DNA of 64,000 nt, taken from positions 62,001 through 126,000 of the forward strand of contig NZ_BAABJI010000004.1 in NCBI RefSeq assembly GCF_039543225.1, given 5' to 3'. Both the position numbers and the translations under genes were made by a program. The number at the start of each line of letters is the position of its first letter. The first letter of the stretch is position 1. Below are positions 34,120 through 43,325 of this stretch, piece after piece. Source of the DNA: Mucilaginibacter defluvii (GTDB taxonomy: Bacteria; Bacteroidota; Bacteroidia; Sphingobacteriales; Sphingobacteriaceae). The notes below the pieces were generated by a model. That model was not told the DNA's origin and did no database searches. It was given only the letters and a program-made list of their open reading frames with translations.

Positions 34120-36534
34120 TTAAAATTTGTAGGTAATGTTGGCTACTACAGCGCGTGGCATTTGCGGCTCCACGGTAGTCCAGCCTTTAAAGTATTCTTT
34201 ATTGGTAAGGTTATCCACTTTTAAACCAATGCGGTATTTTGCAGCGTTGTAAAAAATGGTAGCGTTAAGCACGGTGTACGATGGCAGCGTGAATTCGCCG
34301 GTACGCAAATCATTAGTAATTATGTTTTTACCGGCATAGTTACCGCCAAAACCGGCACCCCAACCTTTTAATACGCCGGTTGGCTGCGTATAGCTGATCC
34401 AGGCATTAACCAGGTCAGCAGGGCCTGCGCTTACCGGCCTTCTGTTAACCACGGTCGGGTCAGCCTTGGTAAACTTGCTGTTGTTGTGGCTGTAACCAGC
34501 CACAATGTTAAGGCCGTTTACCGGGTTGGCAATCAGGTCGAGCTCAAAGCCTTTACTTTTTTGCGTACCATCCTGTATAGTAATGTTGTAGGTTTGGCCA
34601 TCGCGAACAATAGCCTCGGTACGCGTAGTATTGTTTACCGATATATCATAGTAGCTTGCGGTCAGGCTTAATTTTCCTCTGAAAGCATCAAGTTTAACAC
34701 CACCCTCTATCTGGTTTGCCTGTTGAGGCTTAAACACGCCTGATACATCAGCAAGCGGCTGAGTTACCGGCGCTACGTTTCTGAAAGCATTCATGTAGTT
34801 ACCAAATACCGATACCTGATCTTTAACCACTTGGTAAACCAAACCAAATTTTGGTGATACGGCAGTTTGTTTGTATTCGCCGGTTACCGCGTTTGTTAAT
34901 TTGTTATAAGTGCCGCGGCTATCAAAACGATCCACGCGTACGCTCGCCATAGCTAACAAACGATCGGTTACATTAAATACATCCGAGAGATAAGCGCTGT
35001 ATACATTTACATTGGTACGGTTTTTTGTAAAGCCGGTAGTAGCTGCACCTAAACGGGTTATTAAAGCCTGCTTATTAAGGCCAACATAACGCGGATCATT
35101 AATTGATGAGTTTACCTGATCAAACAAAATATATGGCGAATTATCATTATCCGTTATCTGGTTCAGGTAATCAAGCCCCACTACTACACGGTTACGTTTA
35201 CCGGCAATATTAAAATCGCCGATGAAATTTTGCTGCACATCGATAGCTGTACTTGTTGAATTGAGTATGCTGGCGTAACGATTGAGTAATGTATCGCTCG
35301 CACCGATGTACATAATGTACTGGTTAACGCCGTCAGACTTACGTATGCTGCGTGAAAAACTGGTTTGCGAGGTCCACTCATTGCTCAGCTTATAGGTTGC
35401 CAAACCACGAACGTTAACCGTTGGATTTTTGTAAGTAATATCATTCGCGGTGTACGAGCGTTTGAAATCAAAATTCAGTTGCTCTGGCGTACGGGCAATA
35501 AGCTGCCTGCCCCTGTTCAGGAAAACCATAAGGGCGTTGGTACCTTCATAGTTGTAGAACTCCGCATCGAGGTTTAAGGTTAACTTATCGCTGGCGCGAT
35601 ATTCAAATGATGGCGCGGCAAAAAACGATCTGCGGAAACCGGCATCCTGAAAACTGCTTTGATAATGGTAGGCTGCATTAACACGGGCCAGTAATTTCTT
35701 GTCAGCCGATACAGGTCCGTAAATGTCCGCATTGATACGGCTCAGGCCGAAGTTACCGGTTGAATAACCAACTGAACCACCTAAGGTATCAATAGGGCGC
35801 TTGGTTACAATGTTTATTAAACCACCAAAGTTGGTTAACGCGCCGCCGTATAATGTACCTGAGGGTCCTTTTATTACTTCGATACGCTCGATGTTTGACG
35901 GATCAAGATCACCATTGGTTAAGCCCGCTATACCATTGATGATGCTGGGCTGCGTAGCAAAACCACGCAGCGTGTAATATGCTGCACCGTCAGACGCACG
36001 GCCTGTTGACGACCATAATTTATCAAGGCCCGAAGTATTTTTTAAAGCATCGTTAAAGTTGGTATTAATTTGTTGCACCATCAGCTCCTTGGTAATGCTG
36101 GTATAAACCTGCGGATTTTCAAGATTATTTAACGGCAGCTTTGAAACATAAGGGCTTTTTTTAACCACCAGGCGATTGGTTTTCCCTGCGGTAATATTTA
36201 CAGCTTCTAATTCTGATACGCTGGCGCTGATGGTAATAGGCGATAATTTCTGCGTTTTTGAAGCCTCAATGGTAACTTGCTGTTCCTGGCTATTACTGCC
36301 TACCTGCGATACAACCAGGGTATAACTTGCAGCCGGAGCCTTGATACTGAACTCGCCTTTATCGTTAGTTAAGGCACCATAACGCGTACCTTTCAGGTTA
36401 ATGGAAACGCCTTCGGCGGGTTGTTCATCAGAAGTAAGCACAGTACCTTTAATAGTTCCGTTTGACTGGGCGTTAATATCCGTAACTAAAAACAGCAAAC
36501 CTGTGATGAGTAAAAGCTGATAAAAATATTTCAT
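34120..36534 (-). CDS. TonB-dependent siderophore-type receptor
   Basis: 804 residues: signal peptide (about 1-22), a carboxypeptidase-regulatory-like beta-sandwich (about 26-105), a plug domain (about 125-245, with PSNIERIEVIKGPSGTLYGG), and a 22-strand outer-membrane barrel ending in the aromatic F (ANITYKF). The N-terminal extra domain is typical in Bacteroidota. The plug and barrel resemble ferric-siderophore receptors, so iron-siderophore import is likely. No transporter partner is adjacent. A near-palindrome resembling an iron-type operator lies 66 nt upstream. Confidence 0.92.
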   Translation of the reverse strand: MKYFYQLLLITGLLFLVTDINAQSNGTIKGTVLTSDEQPAEGVSINLKGTRYGALTNDKGEFSIKAPAASYTLVVSQVGSNSQEQQVTIEASKTQKLSPITISASVSELEAVNITAGKTNRLVVKKSPYVSKLPLNNLENPQVYTSITKELMVQQINTNFNDALKNTSGLDKLWSSTGRASDGAAYYTLRGFATQPSIINGIAGLTNGDLDPSNIERIEVIKGPSGTLYGGALTNFGGLINIVTKRPIDTLGGSVGYSTGNFGLSRINADIYGPVSADKKLLARVNAAYHYQSSFQDAGFRRSFFAAPSFEYRASDKLTLNLDAEFYNYEGTNALMVFLNRGRQLIARTPEQLNFDFKRSYTANDITYKNPTVNVRGLATYKLSNEWTSQTSFSRSIRKSDGVNQYIMYIGASDTLLNRYASILNSTSTAIDVQQNFIGDFNIAGKRNRVVVGLDYLNQITDNDNSPYILFDQVNSSINDPRYVGLNKQALITRLGAATTGFTKNRTNVNVYSAYLSDVFNVTDRLLAMASVRVDRFDSRGTYNKLTNAVTGEYKQTAVSPKFGLVYQVVKDQVSVFGNYMNAFRNVAPVTQPLADVSGVFKPQQANQIEGGVKLDAFRGKLSLTASYYDISVNNTTRTEAIVRDGQTYNITIQDGTQKSKGFELDLIANPVNGLNIVAGYSHNNSKFTKADPTVVNRRPVSAGPADLVNAWISYTQPTGVLKGWGAGFGGNYAGKNIITNDLRTGEFTLPSYTVLNATIFYNAAKYRIGLKVDNLTNKEYFKGWTTVEPQMPRAVVANITYKF

Positions 36535-36599
36535 TTATTTAGACTTAGTTTAAATTATGCCGCGAAAGTAGCGCTTTTTAACTGCTCGATCAAGTCTAA

Positions 36600-36616
36600 T
36601 TTTGAATTATTCTAAA
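36600..36616 (-). promoter_or_regulatory. Near-palindrome upstream of TonB receptor (possible Fur-like box)
   Basis: TTTTGAATTATTCTAAA is an 8-1-8 inverted repeat with one mismatch. It lies 66-82 nt upstream of the receptor start; between them is an imperfect -7 box, TACTTTCG (36562-36569, minus). Placement suits a metal-responsive operator, but no consensus could be checked. Confidence 0.35.
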
Positions 36617-36631
36617 TAGGGTTTATCTCAT

Positions 36632-36662
36632 AAAAAAACCCGCCATATAGCGGGTTTTTTTA
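36632..36662. terminator. Terminator after sigma factor gene
   Basis: A run of A, ACCCGC/GCGGGT stem and a run of T, symmetric in both directions. It ends the minus-strand sigma gene and isolates it from the TonB receptor promoter. Confidence 0.75.
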
Positions 36663-36691
36663 TTTATATATGTTGAGTTTAAAATGTGCTT

Positions 36692-37231
36692 TTATTCAGC
36701 TTCGGCATAAACCGGTTTTGCAATACCGTTATCATACGCTTTAAGGTTTTTCTTTAACAGCTTGCGGGCTACGTGAATGCGGGTTTTAACCGTACCGATA
36801 GGGATATCCAGATGATCGGCAATCTCGTGGTACTTATGGCCCTCAAAATACATGGTGAAAGGCACATAATACTCTGCCGGTAATTTATCAAGGGCGCGTT
36901 TAATATCGTCCATCACAAATTTTGATTCACCATCATTTTTTGTTGAACTGAATACCAGGTTTGGTGAAGATATCTCGTCGCTTTTTGTTACGAAGGTGCT
37001 CATCTTAACAAAACGGCGGTAGTTATTAATAAAGGTGTTTTTCATGATTGTGTATAACCACCCTTTTAAATTGGTACCTTCTTTAAACTTGTTGTAGTAA
37101 GTTATCGCTTTTAACATGGTGTCTTGCACCAGGTCGTTGGCATCGTCAGCATCGTGCGTAAAATGTAAAGCGTATGAACGCAGTGAACTTGCTTGACGTA
37201 GTACCAGGGTGTTAAACTCAATCTTAGTCAT
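36692..37231 (-). CDS. Sigma-70 family (ECF-type) RNA polymerase sigma factor
   Basis: 179 residues from the ATG at 37231 (MTKIEFNTLVLRQ). Region 2 (about 10-80: HDADDANDLVQDTMLKAI, KGWLYTIMKNTFINNYR) and region 4 (about 115-165: LPAEYYVPFTMYFEGHKYHEIADHLDIPIGTVKTRIHVARK) are complete. No anti-sigma gene is adjacent. The upstream 277 bp to murB hold no gene and no clear promoter box. Confidence 0.92.
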   Translation of the reverse strand: MTKIEFNTLVLRQASSLRSYALHFTHDADDANDLVQDTMLKAITYYNKFKEGTNLKGWLYTIMKNTFINNYRRFVKMSTFVTKSDEISSPNLVFSSTKNDGESKFVMDDIKRALDKLPAEYYVPFTMYFEGHKYHEIADHLDIPIGTVKTRIHVARKLLKKNLKAYDNGIAKPVYAEAE

Positions 37232-37508
37232 AGTAGTAGTTGTTAATGTGATTGAGTAGGGACAATTATAATACCACTTTGGAAAACTTATAACAAAAGG
37301 CTGCTTTAAGGAAATAAAGTGCAACTAAAACGTTCAATTACGTATGCAACTTTAATAAATTCTTAATATTAGCCGGTTTAAGAGTACTATTAAGTGTACA
37401 CATATATAGAATGCAGTGTAGTTTATAACAGAATATATAAACTAAAACCACCGATGAGCGGTTAATGATGCCGCATGTGAGATGTAATAAGTATAAGTCA
37501 AATGATCA

Positions 37509-38537
37509 TTAGGCCGGATCACCCACGATATTTACTTCGCGCTCCAACTTAACGCCAAATTTAGCGTACACACTGTCTATAATCGCCGACGACAGATCGT
37601 AAACTTCCTGGCCGGTAGCTCCGCCATGATTAACTAATACCAGCGCCTGGTTTTTCCAGGTGCCGGTATTTCCAACTACTTTTCCGCGCCAACCGCACTG
37701 CTCAATCAACCAGCCCGCTGCTAACTTTACAAACCCGTCACCCGCCGGATAGTTTACCAAATCCGGGTGATTTTTTATTAACAAACGGAACTTATTCACA
37801 TCAATAACCGGGTTTTTAAAAAAACTCCCGGCGTTACCTATGGTTGATGGGTCAGGCAGTTTAGAAACGCGTATATGCGCTACCACTTCAGATACATCCT
37901 TAATAGTAGGGTTGGTTATACCGCGGGCAGCCAATTCCTGCTCGATAGCGCCATATTTTAAATTGAGCCGCGGCGTTAGCGATAGTTTATATTTTACCGA
38001 TGTGATGATGTACTGCCCTTTCAGCTCGCTTTTGAAAACACTTTCGCGGTAACCGAATTTACAGTCGGCATGCGTAAAGGTTTTGATTTGGCCGGTAGCT
38101 ATTTCAAATGCGCGGCAGCTTTCAAATACATCCTTAATCTCTACCCCGTAGGCGCCGATATTTTGTATGGGCGATGCACCTACCGAGCCGGGGATAAGGC
38201 TCAAGTTTTCCATACCGGCAAAGCCGCGGTCAACACAAAAGTTTACCAAATCATTCCATACCTCGCCGCCGCCGGCCTCAACAATAACTTCATCGTCGTT
38301 AATGCGATGCTCAATACCACGAATGTTGATGCGGATAACCAAACCATCAAAGTTTGACACCATAAGCATATTACTGCCGCCGCCTAATACCAGTCGGGGG
38401 ATGCTGTGCCATTTAGCATCTGCAAATAATTCAGCTAACTCATCTTCGCGGTTAATTTCAACATAATATCTGGCATAAGCCTCTATTCCGAACGTATTAA
38501 GATGTTTCAGAGAAGTATTTTCCTGTATTTGCAGCAT
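37509..38537 (-). CDS. murB: UDP-N-acetylmuramate dehydrogenase (MurB)
   Basis: 342 residues, type I length. It reduces UDP-GlcNAc-enolpyruvate to UDP-MurNAc with NADPH and FAD in peptidoglycan synthesis. FAD-binding segments LGGGSNMLM and IPGSVGASPIQNIGAYG, the segment YRESVFK, and the active-site region IGNAGSFFKNP (Ser as general acid) are present. Start at 38537 gives the usual N-terminus (SLKHLNTFGI). Confidence 0.96.
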   Translation of the reverse strand: MLQIQENTSLKHLNTFGIEAYARYYVEINREDELAELFADAKWHSIPRLVLGGGSNMLMVSNFDGLVIRINIRGIEHRINDDEVIVEAGGGEVWNDLVNFCVDRGFAGMENLSLIPGSVGASPIQNIGAYGVEIKDVFESCRAFEIATGQIKTFTHADCKFGYRESVFKSELKGQYIITSVKYKLSLTPRLNLKYGAIEQELAARGITNPTIKDVSEVVAHIRVSKLPDPSTIGNAGSFFKNPVIDVNKFRLLIKNHPDLVNYPAGDGFVKLAAGWLIEQCGWRGKVVGNTGTWKNQALVLVNHGGATGQEVYDLSSAIIDSVYAKFGVKLEREVNIVGDPA

Positions 38538-38593
38538 GGCACAAATGTCGGGATTTTTTCTTTGTAACGATCATTTTTGTACATCCTGCGTTA

Positions 38594-38611
38594 GGCATAC
38601 AATTGTATGCC
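38594..38611. promoter_or_regulatory. Perfect 18-bp palindrome, probable antitoxin operator
   Basis: GGCATACAATTGTATGCC is self-complementary over all 18 bases. It covers the TTG (38603-38605) that lies 20 nt before the -7 box at 38626, so a bound protein would block the -33 region. Autoregulation by the downstream antitoxin is the simplest reading. Confidence 0.55.
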
Positions 38612-38625
38612 CGGCTTATTTATTG

Positions 38626-38633
38626 TAAATTTG
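38626..38633 (+). promoter_or_regulatory. -7 promoter box for toxin-antitoxin operon, leaderless spacing
   Basis: TAAATTTG (TAnnTTTG) ends 3 nt before the ATG at 38637, with a TTG 20 nt upstream as -33 element. Confidence 0.6.
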
Positions 38634-38636
38634 ATT

Positions 38637-38849
38637 ATGGCAACGTTAAAGATAAATGTAGTAAATCCCAAAGCAATGAAATTGCTGCACGATCTGGCGG
38701 AATTGAATTTAATCACTATTCAAGAGAATGCCGATAATGGATTTCAACGCATCCTCAAAAAATTGCGCTCCAACAATAGCGACACCCCGGATTTAGAAGA
38801 GATAACCAAACAAGTTGAAATTGTGCGAAAAAGGCGTCATGAAAAATAA
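38637..38849 (+). CDS. Putative antitoxin of PIN-type toxin-antitoxin pair
   Basis: 70 residues from the ATG at 38637 (MATLKINVVNPKAMKLLHDLAELNLI). It has a short beta start followed by helices, charged C-terminus (EEITKQVEIVRKRRHEK), as in small VapB-like or DUF-type antitoxins of Bacteroidota. It overlaps the PIN gene by 11 nt. A perfect palindrome and -7 box lie just upstream. Function is inferred from partner and layout. Confidence 0.75.
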   Translation: MATLKINVVNPKAMKLLHDLAELNLITIQENADNGFQRILKKLRSNNSDTPDLEEITKQVEIVRKRRHEK

Positions 38850-39252
38850 GCGTATACGTTTAATTCTTGACACCAATCTATGGGTTAGCTTTTTGATAAC
38901 CAAGAACTATACAAAACTCGATGATCTTTTATTTAAGCATAAGGTTACTTTAATATTCAGTGAAGAACTTTTATCAGAGTTTGATGAAGTAACCAGCCGA
39001 CCTAAACTTAGAAGATATTTTTCGAAGCCTGATATCGAAAACTTATTGGAAGTGATAGAAGAATATGCTGAAATTGTAACAGTGAGTACCGAGATAGACT
39101 TATGCCGTGACAAAAAAGACAATTTCCTTTTATCTCTTGCCGTTGATGCACAGGCTGACTACTTAGTTACAGGCGATAATGACCTGCTATCAATTAAGCA
39201 AATTGAAAATACAGCTATATTAACCATAGCTGAGCTATTTGATTCGATATAA
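38839..39252 (+). CDS. PIN-domain putative toxin (VapC-like ribonuclease)
   Basis: 137 residues from the ATG at 38839 (MKNKRIRLILDTN); a start eight codons earlier is also open. Acidic PIN residues are visible: Asp in LILDTNLWVSFLI, Glu in SEELLSEFDEV, and Asp residues in DKKDNFLLSLAVDAQADYLVTGDNDLL. It matches the family annotated as toxin component, PIN family (COG1569-like). It should cleave RNA and be held by the upstream antitoxin. Confidence 0.87.
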   Translation: MKNKRIRLILDTNLWVSFLITKNYTKLDDLLFKHKVTLIFSEELLSEFDEVTSRPKLRRYFSKPDIENLLEVIEEYAEIVTVSTEIDLCRDKKDNFLLSLAVDAQADYLVTGDNDLLSIKQIENTAILTIAELFDSI

Positions 39253-39261
39253 TAAACACCA

Positions 39262-40575
39262 TCACTTCCGCAACGCATCCTTAAAAGCCTTTAATACCCT
39301 TTCGCGGGCTTCCTTGTGGTCAACTATGGGTTTGGGATATTTGGTAAAGTCGGCGTACTCGGGCACCCACTTTTTAACGTATTCCAGCTTAGGGTCAAAT
39401 CTTTTTTGTTGCGATTCAGGATTGAATATCCTAAAATAGGGCGCGGCATCGGTACCCGATCCGGCTGCCCATTGCCAGCCGCCAACGTTGCTGGCCATTT
39501 CATAATCCAGCAACTTTTCGGCAAAATAATGCTCGCCACGGCGCCAGTCAATCAATAAATCCTTACTTAAAAAACTGGCCGTAACCATGCGGATGCGGTT
39601 GTGCATGTAGCCGGTTTCATTCATCTCGCGCATACCGGCATCAACGAGTGGGTAACCTGTACGGCCCTCGCACCAGGCTTTAAAGTGCTCTTCGTTATTT
39701 ACCCATTGAATGCGATCGTACTCAGGCCTGAAGGCATGATCCATAGTATGCGGAAAATGGTGTAACACCATCATATAAAACTCGCGCCAGATCAGTTCAT
39801 TCAGCCAGGTTTTCTCCTTACATTCATTGGCATCAGCGGCCAACTGTCGTATGCTTACCGTACCAAAACGCAGGTGAATGCCCATGCGCGATGTACCCGG
39901 AATAGCCGGATAATCGCGTGTTTTGGCGTAATCATCCATTACATCCCTGTACTTTTTATCCGGAAATTGCTGATCACTTTTCTCAAAACCCATTTCCTTT
40001 AAGGCCGGTATCGCCGAGGCTTTAAATGTATGCAGGTTTTTAAAATACTTTTTGTTGGGATATGGTTTTAAATAGAACGGCTTCAGCGTTTGCAGCCAGC
40101 GCTTTTTATACGGCGTAAATACGGTGTAGGGTTTGCCATCATCCTTGAGTACTTCGTCGCGCTCAAAAATCACCTGGTCTTTATAGGTGTTTAGTGCTAT
40201 GTCGTGCTTTTTGAGCAAATTGGCAATATCCCCATCACGCTTGGTGGCATAAGGTTCATAATCGTGGTTAGTGTAAACCGCGGCTACATTATGTTCTTCT
40301 ATAAGATGCTTAAATGCCTTTTCGGGCGTATCATAAAACACCAGCAGATCTGATTGATGCTCTTTCAGTTCGGCTTTCAATTCTTCAATCACCTGATAGA
40401 TGAAGGTTACGCGGGCGTCCTTTCTATCTCTCAAATCATCGAGTATCTCCGGGTCAAATATAAATATGGGCAATACCGGGTTGCCACTTTTCAGGGCGCG
40501 GTACAGTCCGGCATTATCATCAAGGCGCAGATCGCGCCGGAACCAGAATACAGAAACAGGTTGCTTATCGGCCAT
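39262..40575 (-). CDS. phrB: Deoxyribodipyrimidine photolyase (cryptochrome/photolyase family)
   Basis: 437 residues. The N-terminal antenna-binding Rossmann domain begins VFWFRRDLRLDDN. The C-terminal FAD domain includes TGYPLVDAGMREMNETGYMHNRIRMV and DYEMASNVGGWQWAAGSGTDAAPYFRIFNP, with the Trp and Asn of class I CPD photolyases. It should repair cyclobutane pyrimidine dimers using blue light. It overlaps the next SDR gene upstream by 11 nt, in an operon with two SDR genes, a common photolyase context in this group. Confidence 0.93.
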   Translation of the reverse strand: MADKQPVSVFWFRRDLRLDDNAGLYRALKSGNPVLPIFIFDPEILDDLRDRKDARVTFIYQVIEELKAELKEHQSDLLVFYDTPEKAFKHLIEEHNVAAVYTNHDYEPYATKRDGDIANLLKKHDIALNTYKDQVIFERDEVLKDDGKPYTVFTPYKKRWLQTLKPFYLKPYPNKKYFKNLHTFKASAIPALKEMGFEKSDQQFPDKKYRDVMDDYAKTRDYPAIPGTSRMGIHLRFGTVSIRQLAADANECKEKTWLNELIWREFYMMVLHHFPHTMDHAFRPEYDRIQWVNNEEHFKAWCEGRTGYPLVDAGMREMNETGYMHNRIRMVTASFLSKDLLIDWRRGEHYFAEKLLDYEMASNVGGWQWAAGSGTDAAPYFRIFNPESQQKRFDPKLEYVKKWVPEYADFTKYPKPIVDHKEARERVLKAFKDALRK

Positions 40576-41473
40576 AAATATCGGTCAATGCTTTATCAAT
40601 ACTATCAAACTTAAAATGGAAACCGGCCTGCTCAATTTTATCAGCCGATGCTTTGGTGCTGCCCAACACCAGCGTACTCATTTCGCCCAAAGCCAGTTTG
40701 AGCGCAAAGGCCGGCACATTAGGCAGCCATAAGGGTTTATTTAATTGTTTGGCCACTGCTTGGGTAAGCTGTTTATTGGTAACCGGGTTAGGGGCAGCCA
40801 TATTGTATACCCCGCTTAACTCCTGCTCAATAGCGAACAAGTACATACCGGCTACATCCTGCCAGTGTATCCAGGGCATCCATTGCCTGCCGTTGCCCAG
40901 GGCCGCGCCAAAGCCCAACTTTACAGGTGCCGATAGCTTGGGTAGTGCCCCGGCGTGCTTGTCCAGCACCACCCCGGTACGGAATTTAGCTACCCTGAGC
41001 CCGAGCTTTTCCCCTTCGTCAACCGCTTGTTCCCATAGCACACAGCACCGGCCTAAAAAATCATTGGCGGGCGGGTTTTCCTCTGTGAGAAGTTCGTCGC
41101 CGCGGTCGCTGTAATAGCCAATGCCCGATGCTGATATTACGAACCGAACCTTGTTTGATTTGCGTTTTAACAGATCATAAACCAAAGCGATGGATTTAGT
41201 ACGGCTTTCAATAATTACTTTTTTGCGCTCTTCCGTCCAGCGTTCATCGGCAATACCTGCGCCTGCCAGGTGGATGATGGTATCAACCCCATCGATGCAG
41301 GCTTCGTCAATTACACCTTTATTTACATCCCAGCGGTAAGTTTGCACACGGTTGTCTTTACCTTCGCCCCTGCTTAAATGGCTAACGTTGTAGCCTTTGC
41401 TCAAAAGCAGGTCGGTAAGTTGCTTGCCCAGCCCGCCGGAGCCGCCGGTTATTAATATCTTCTTATTGGTCAT
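40565..41473 (-). CDS. TIGR01777-family epimerase-like SDR protein
   Basis: 302 residues. The extended-SDR Rossmann motif ITGGSGGLG (7-15), the segment ISASGIGYYSDRG holding the YYxxxG-type active region, and a C-terminal DUF1731 domain (GEMSTLVLGSTKASADKIEQAGFHFKF) define the YfcH/SDR39U1-like family, whose substrate is unknown. It overlaps the photolyase gene by 11 nt and starts 6 nt after the next SDR, suggesting a light-linked operon. Confidence 0.88.
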   Translation of the reverse strand: MTNKKILITGGSGGLGKQLTDLLLSKGYNVSHLSRGEGKDNRVQTYRWDVNKGVIDEACIDGVDTIIHLAGAGIADERWTEERKKVIIESRTKSIALVYDLLKRKSNKVRFVISASGIGYYSDRGDELLTEENPPANDFLGRCCVLWEQAVDEGEKLGLRVAKFRTGVVLDKHAGALPKLSAPVKLGFGAALGNGRQWMPWIHWQDVAGMYLFAIEQELSGVYNMAAPNPVTNKQLTQAVAKQLNKPLWLPNVPAFALKLALGEMSTLVLGSTKASADKIEQAGFHFKFDSIDKALTDIYGR

Positions 41474-41479
41474 GTATAA

Positions 41480-42943
41480 TTATTTGCCGGGGTTGGTGTT
41501 GCGTGTATCTTCAAACTGCACAATTTGTTTTGCCATGCCATTAAATATAAAAAGGTGAAAAGGCCACATCATATACCAGTAAGCCCTGCCCCATAAACCG
41601 TTAGGCCTGAAGGTGGCTATCTGGCTCAAAAACTTTTTGCCCTTTCTTTCAATAATCTTAAACTCCAGCCAGGCCTCTCCGGGCAATTTCATTTCGGCAT
41701 ATAATAAAAGGCGTTTATTCAGTTTATCGGCCAGCAGTACACGCCAAAAATCAATCACATCGCCCGGTTCAATGTTGTTGCCGCTGGTGCGCCCCCGGCG
41801 CGAACCCACCCCGCCAAACAGCTTATCCAAAAATCCGCGTATGCTCCAAATCCAGTCCCAGTAATACCAGCCCCGGTCGCCGCCAATAGCCCAGATGTTC
41901 TTCTCCACTTTCTCGCTATCCACCTCAAAAGGCAGCTTAACCTTATATTCCAATGTGCCGTTTTGCGGAACCTTGATCTGGTCCATAAACTCAGATTTCA
42001 GATAGCCGCCGTTCAGCGCATCCTTCCAGCTTGATACGATAGAGTTTTGCTCGATTTTCTCAAAAGCCAGCTCGAGGCTTTCCTCATAGGTAAGGCAATT
42101 GCGGGGTACAGCATCATCAATAGCATGATCGCGCATAATGGTTTCGTTCTTCATGCTCTCTACCAAACTATTGGCCAGCGAGTAATTTACAGAGGTTACA
42201 AAATACAACCAGTATGATGATAACTTAGGCGATAAAAATGGAATAGTTACAATGTGGCGCTTTAAGCCTCTCACTTTAGCATACCTCAGCATCATCTCCT
42301 TAAAGCTAAGCACATCGGGCCCGCCAATATCAAAGGTTTTGCCCATTGCCTGCTCGTTCAAGGCAACGCCTTCCAGGTAACCCAATACATCTCGTATACC
42401 AATAGGCTGGCAGCGTGTTTTAACCCATTTGGGTACGGTCATCAGCGGGAGTTTCTCTGTCAGGTCGCGGATAATTTCGAACGATGAACTACCGGAGCCA
42501 ATAATGATGGATGCCCGTAATACCGTTACCGGCGCTTTGCCCTCGCGCAACACATCCTCAACATGCTTGCGCGATAGCAGGTGTTTGGATAAGTTACTGT
42601 CGTTAACAATCCCGCTTAAAAATATAACCTGTTTGCAGTTTGTTTTATCGAGCTTTTGGATGAAGTTGTGGGCAGATAAGGCCTCGAGCTCAGCAAAATC
42701 CGGTGCCTGCGACATGGAATGTACCAGGTAATAAGCCGCGTCGATATCCTTCGGGAAATCCTCAATGTCTTTTTCGCGCAGCAAATCGCCTTTAATGAGC
42801 GACACGCGGTCGCTAAAATCGCTTTGCTCATGAAAGCGCCGCTTATCGCGCACCAGGCATACCACGTTGTGCCCCTTCTCCAGCAGCACCGGGATCAGCC
42901 TCGTTCCTATATATCCGTTAGCACCGGCAAGTAACACCTTCAT
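41480..42943 (-). CDS. SDR-family NAD(P)-binding protein with DUF2867 domain
   Basis: 487 residues. N-terminal NmrA/SDR-a5-like domain (VLLAGANGYIGTRLIPVLLEKG) to about 290. C-terminal DUF2867 domain (about 310-480) with GWYYWDWIWSIRGFLDKLFGGVGSRRGR and DVIDFWRV segments. Substrate unknown. It is first in the SDR-SDR-photolyase operon. Confidence 0.88.
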   Translation of the reverse strand: MKVLLAGANGYIGTRLIPVLLEKGHNVVCLVRDKRRFHEQSDFSDRVSLIKGDLLREKDIEDFPKDIDAAYYLVHSMSQAPDFAELEALSAHNFIQKLDKTNCKQVIFLSGIVNDSNLSKHLLSRKHVEDVLREGKAPVTVLRASIIIGSGSSSFEIIRDLTEKLPLMTVPKWVKTRCQPIGIRDVLGYLEGVALNEQAMGKTFDIGGPDVLSFKEMMLRYAKVRGLKRHIVTIPFLSPKLSSYWLYFVTSVNYSLANSLVESMKNETIMRDHAIDDAVPRNCLTYEESLELAFEKIEQNSIVSSWKDALNGGYLKSEFMDQIKVPQNGTLEYKVKLPFEVDSEKVEKNIWAIGGDRGWYYWDWIWSIRGFLDKLFGGVGSRRGRTSGNNIEPGDVIDFWRVLLADKLNKRLLLYAEMKLPGEAWLEFKIIERKGKKFLSQIATFRPNGLWGRAYWYMMWPFHLFIFNGMAKQIVQFEDTRNTNPGK

Positions 42944-43002
42944 GCTTTATTGAACAACATAAAAGCAAAAAAGTGTTTGCCGCTGCTTATAACCAACAGG
43001 AA

Positions 43003-43037
43003 TAAAAAAAGCGCCTATGCAAATGCACGGCGCTTTC
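43003..43037 (-). terminator. Terminator after 64-aa membrane protein
   Basis: AAAGCGCC pairs with GGCGCTTT; on the minus strand it is followed by TTTTTTTATT. Confidence 0.75.
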
Positions 43038-43058
43038 AAATATCTTAAATGGTATGGT

Positions 43059-43253
43059 TTACTGCTTACCCAGTATAGCGAAAACAGCTTTTAAAGCGAT
43101 GATAGTGCCGATAACAATGGCAATGTTTGATACCCATGAGTATATAGCCGCGTCACCTGCGAAACGGAAGAAACAGCCGAACAGACCGATCACGATAGCA
43201 ACGATCAGTAATTTGTAGTGCCCTTCGGCATTTGCATTTTCCATTGAATTCAT
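43059..43253 (-). CDS. Small two-segment membrane protein
   Basis: 64 residues with two hydrophobic segments (about 14-30 and 38-58) and an Asn/Glu-rich start. No family recognised; similar tiny membrane proteins are common in Sphingobacteriaceae. It has its own -7 box (43279-43286) and its own terminator, so it is a real single-gene unit. Confidence 0.75.
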   Translation of the reverse strand: MNSMENANAEGHYKLLIVAIVIGLFGCFFRFAGDAAIYSWVSNIAIVIGTIIALKAVFAILGKQ

Positions 43254-43278
43254 AACAGAAATATTTTTTTATCCGGCA

Positions 43279-43286
43279 CAAAAATA
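43279..43286 (-). promoter_or_regulatory. -7 promoter box for 64-aa protein
   Basis: TATTTTTG on the minus strand (TAnnTTTG), 25 nt upstream of the start at 43253. Confidence 0.5.
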
Positions 43287-43325
43287 AAAATTTATCCTAC
43301 AATACCCACACCGGGTTAAACATTT

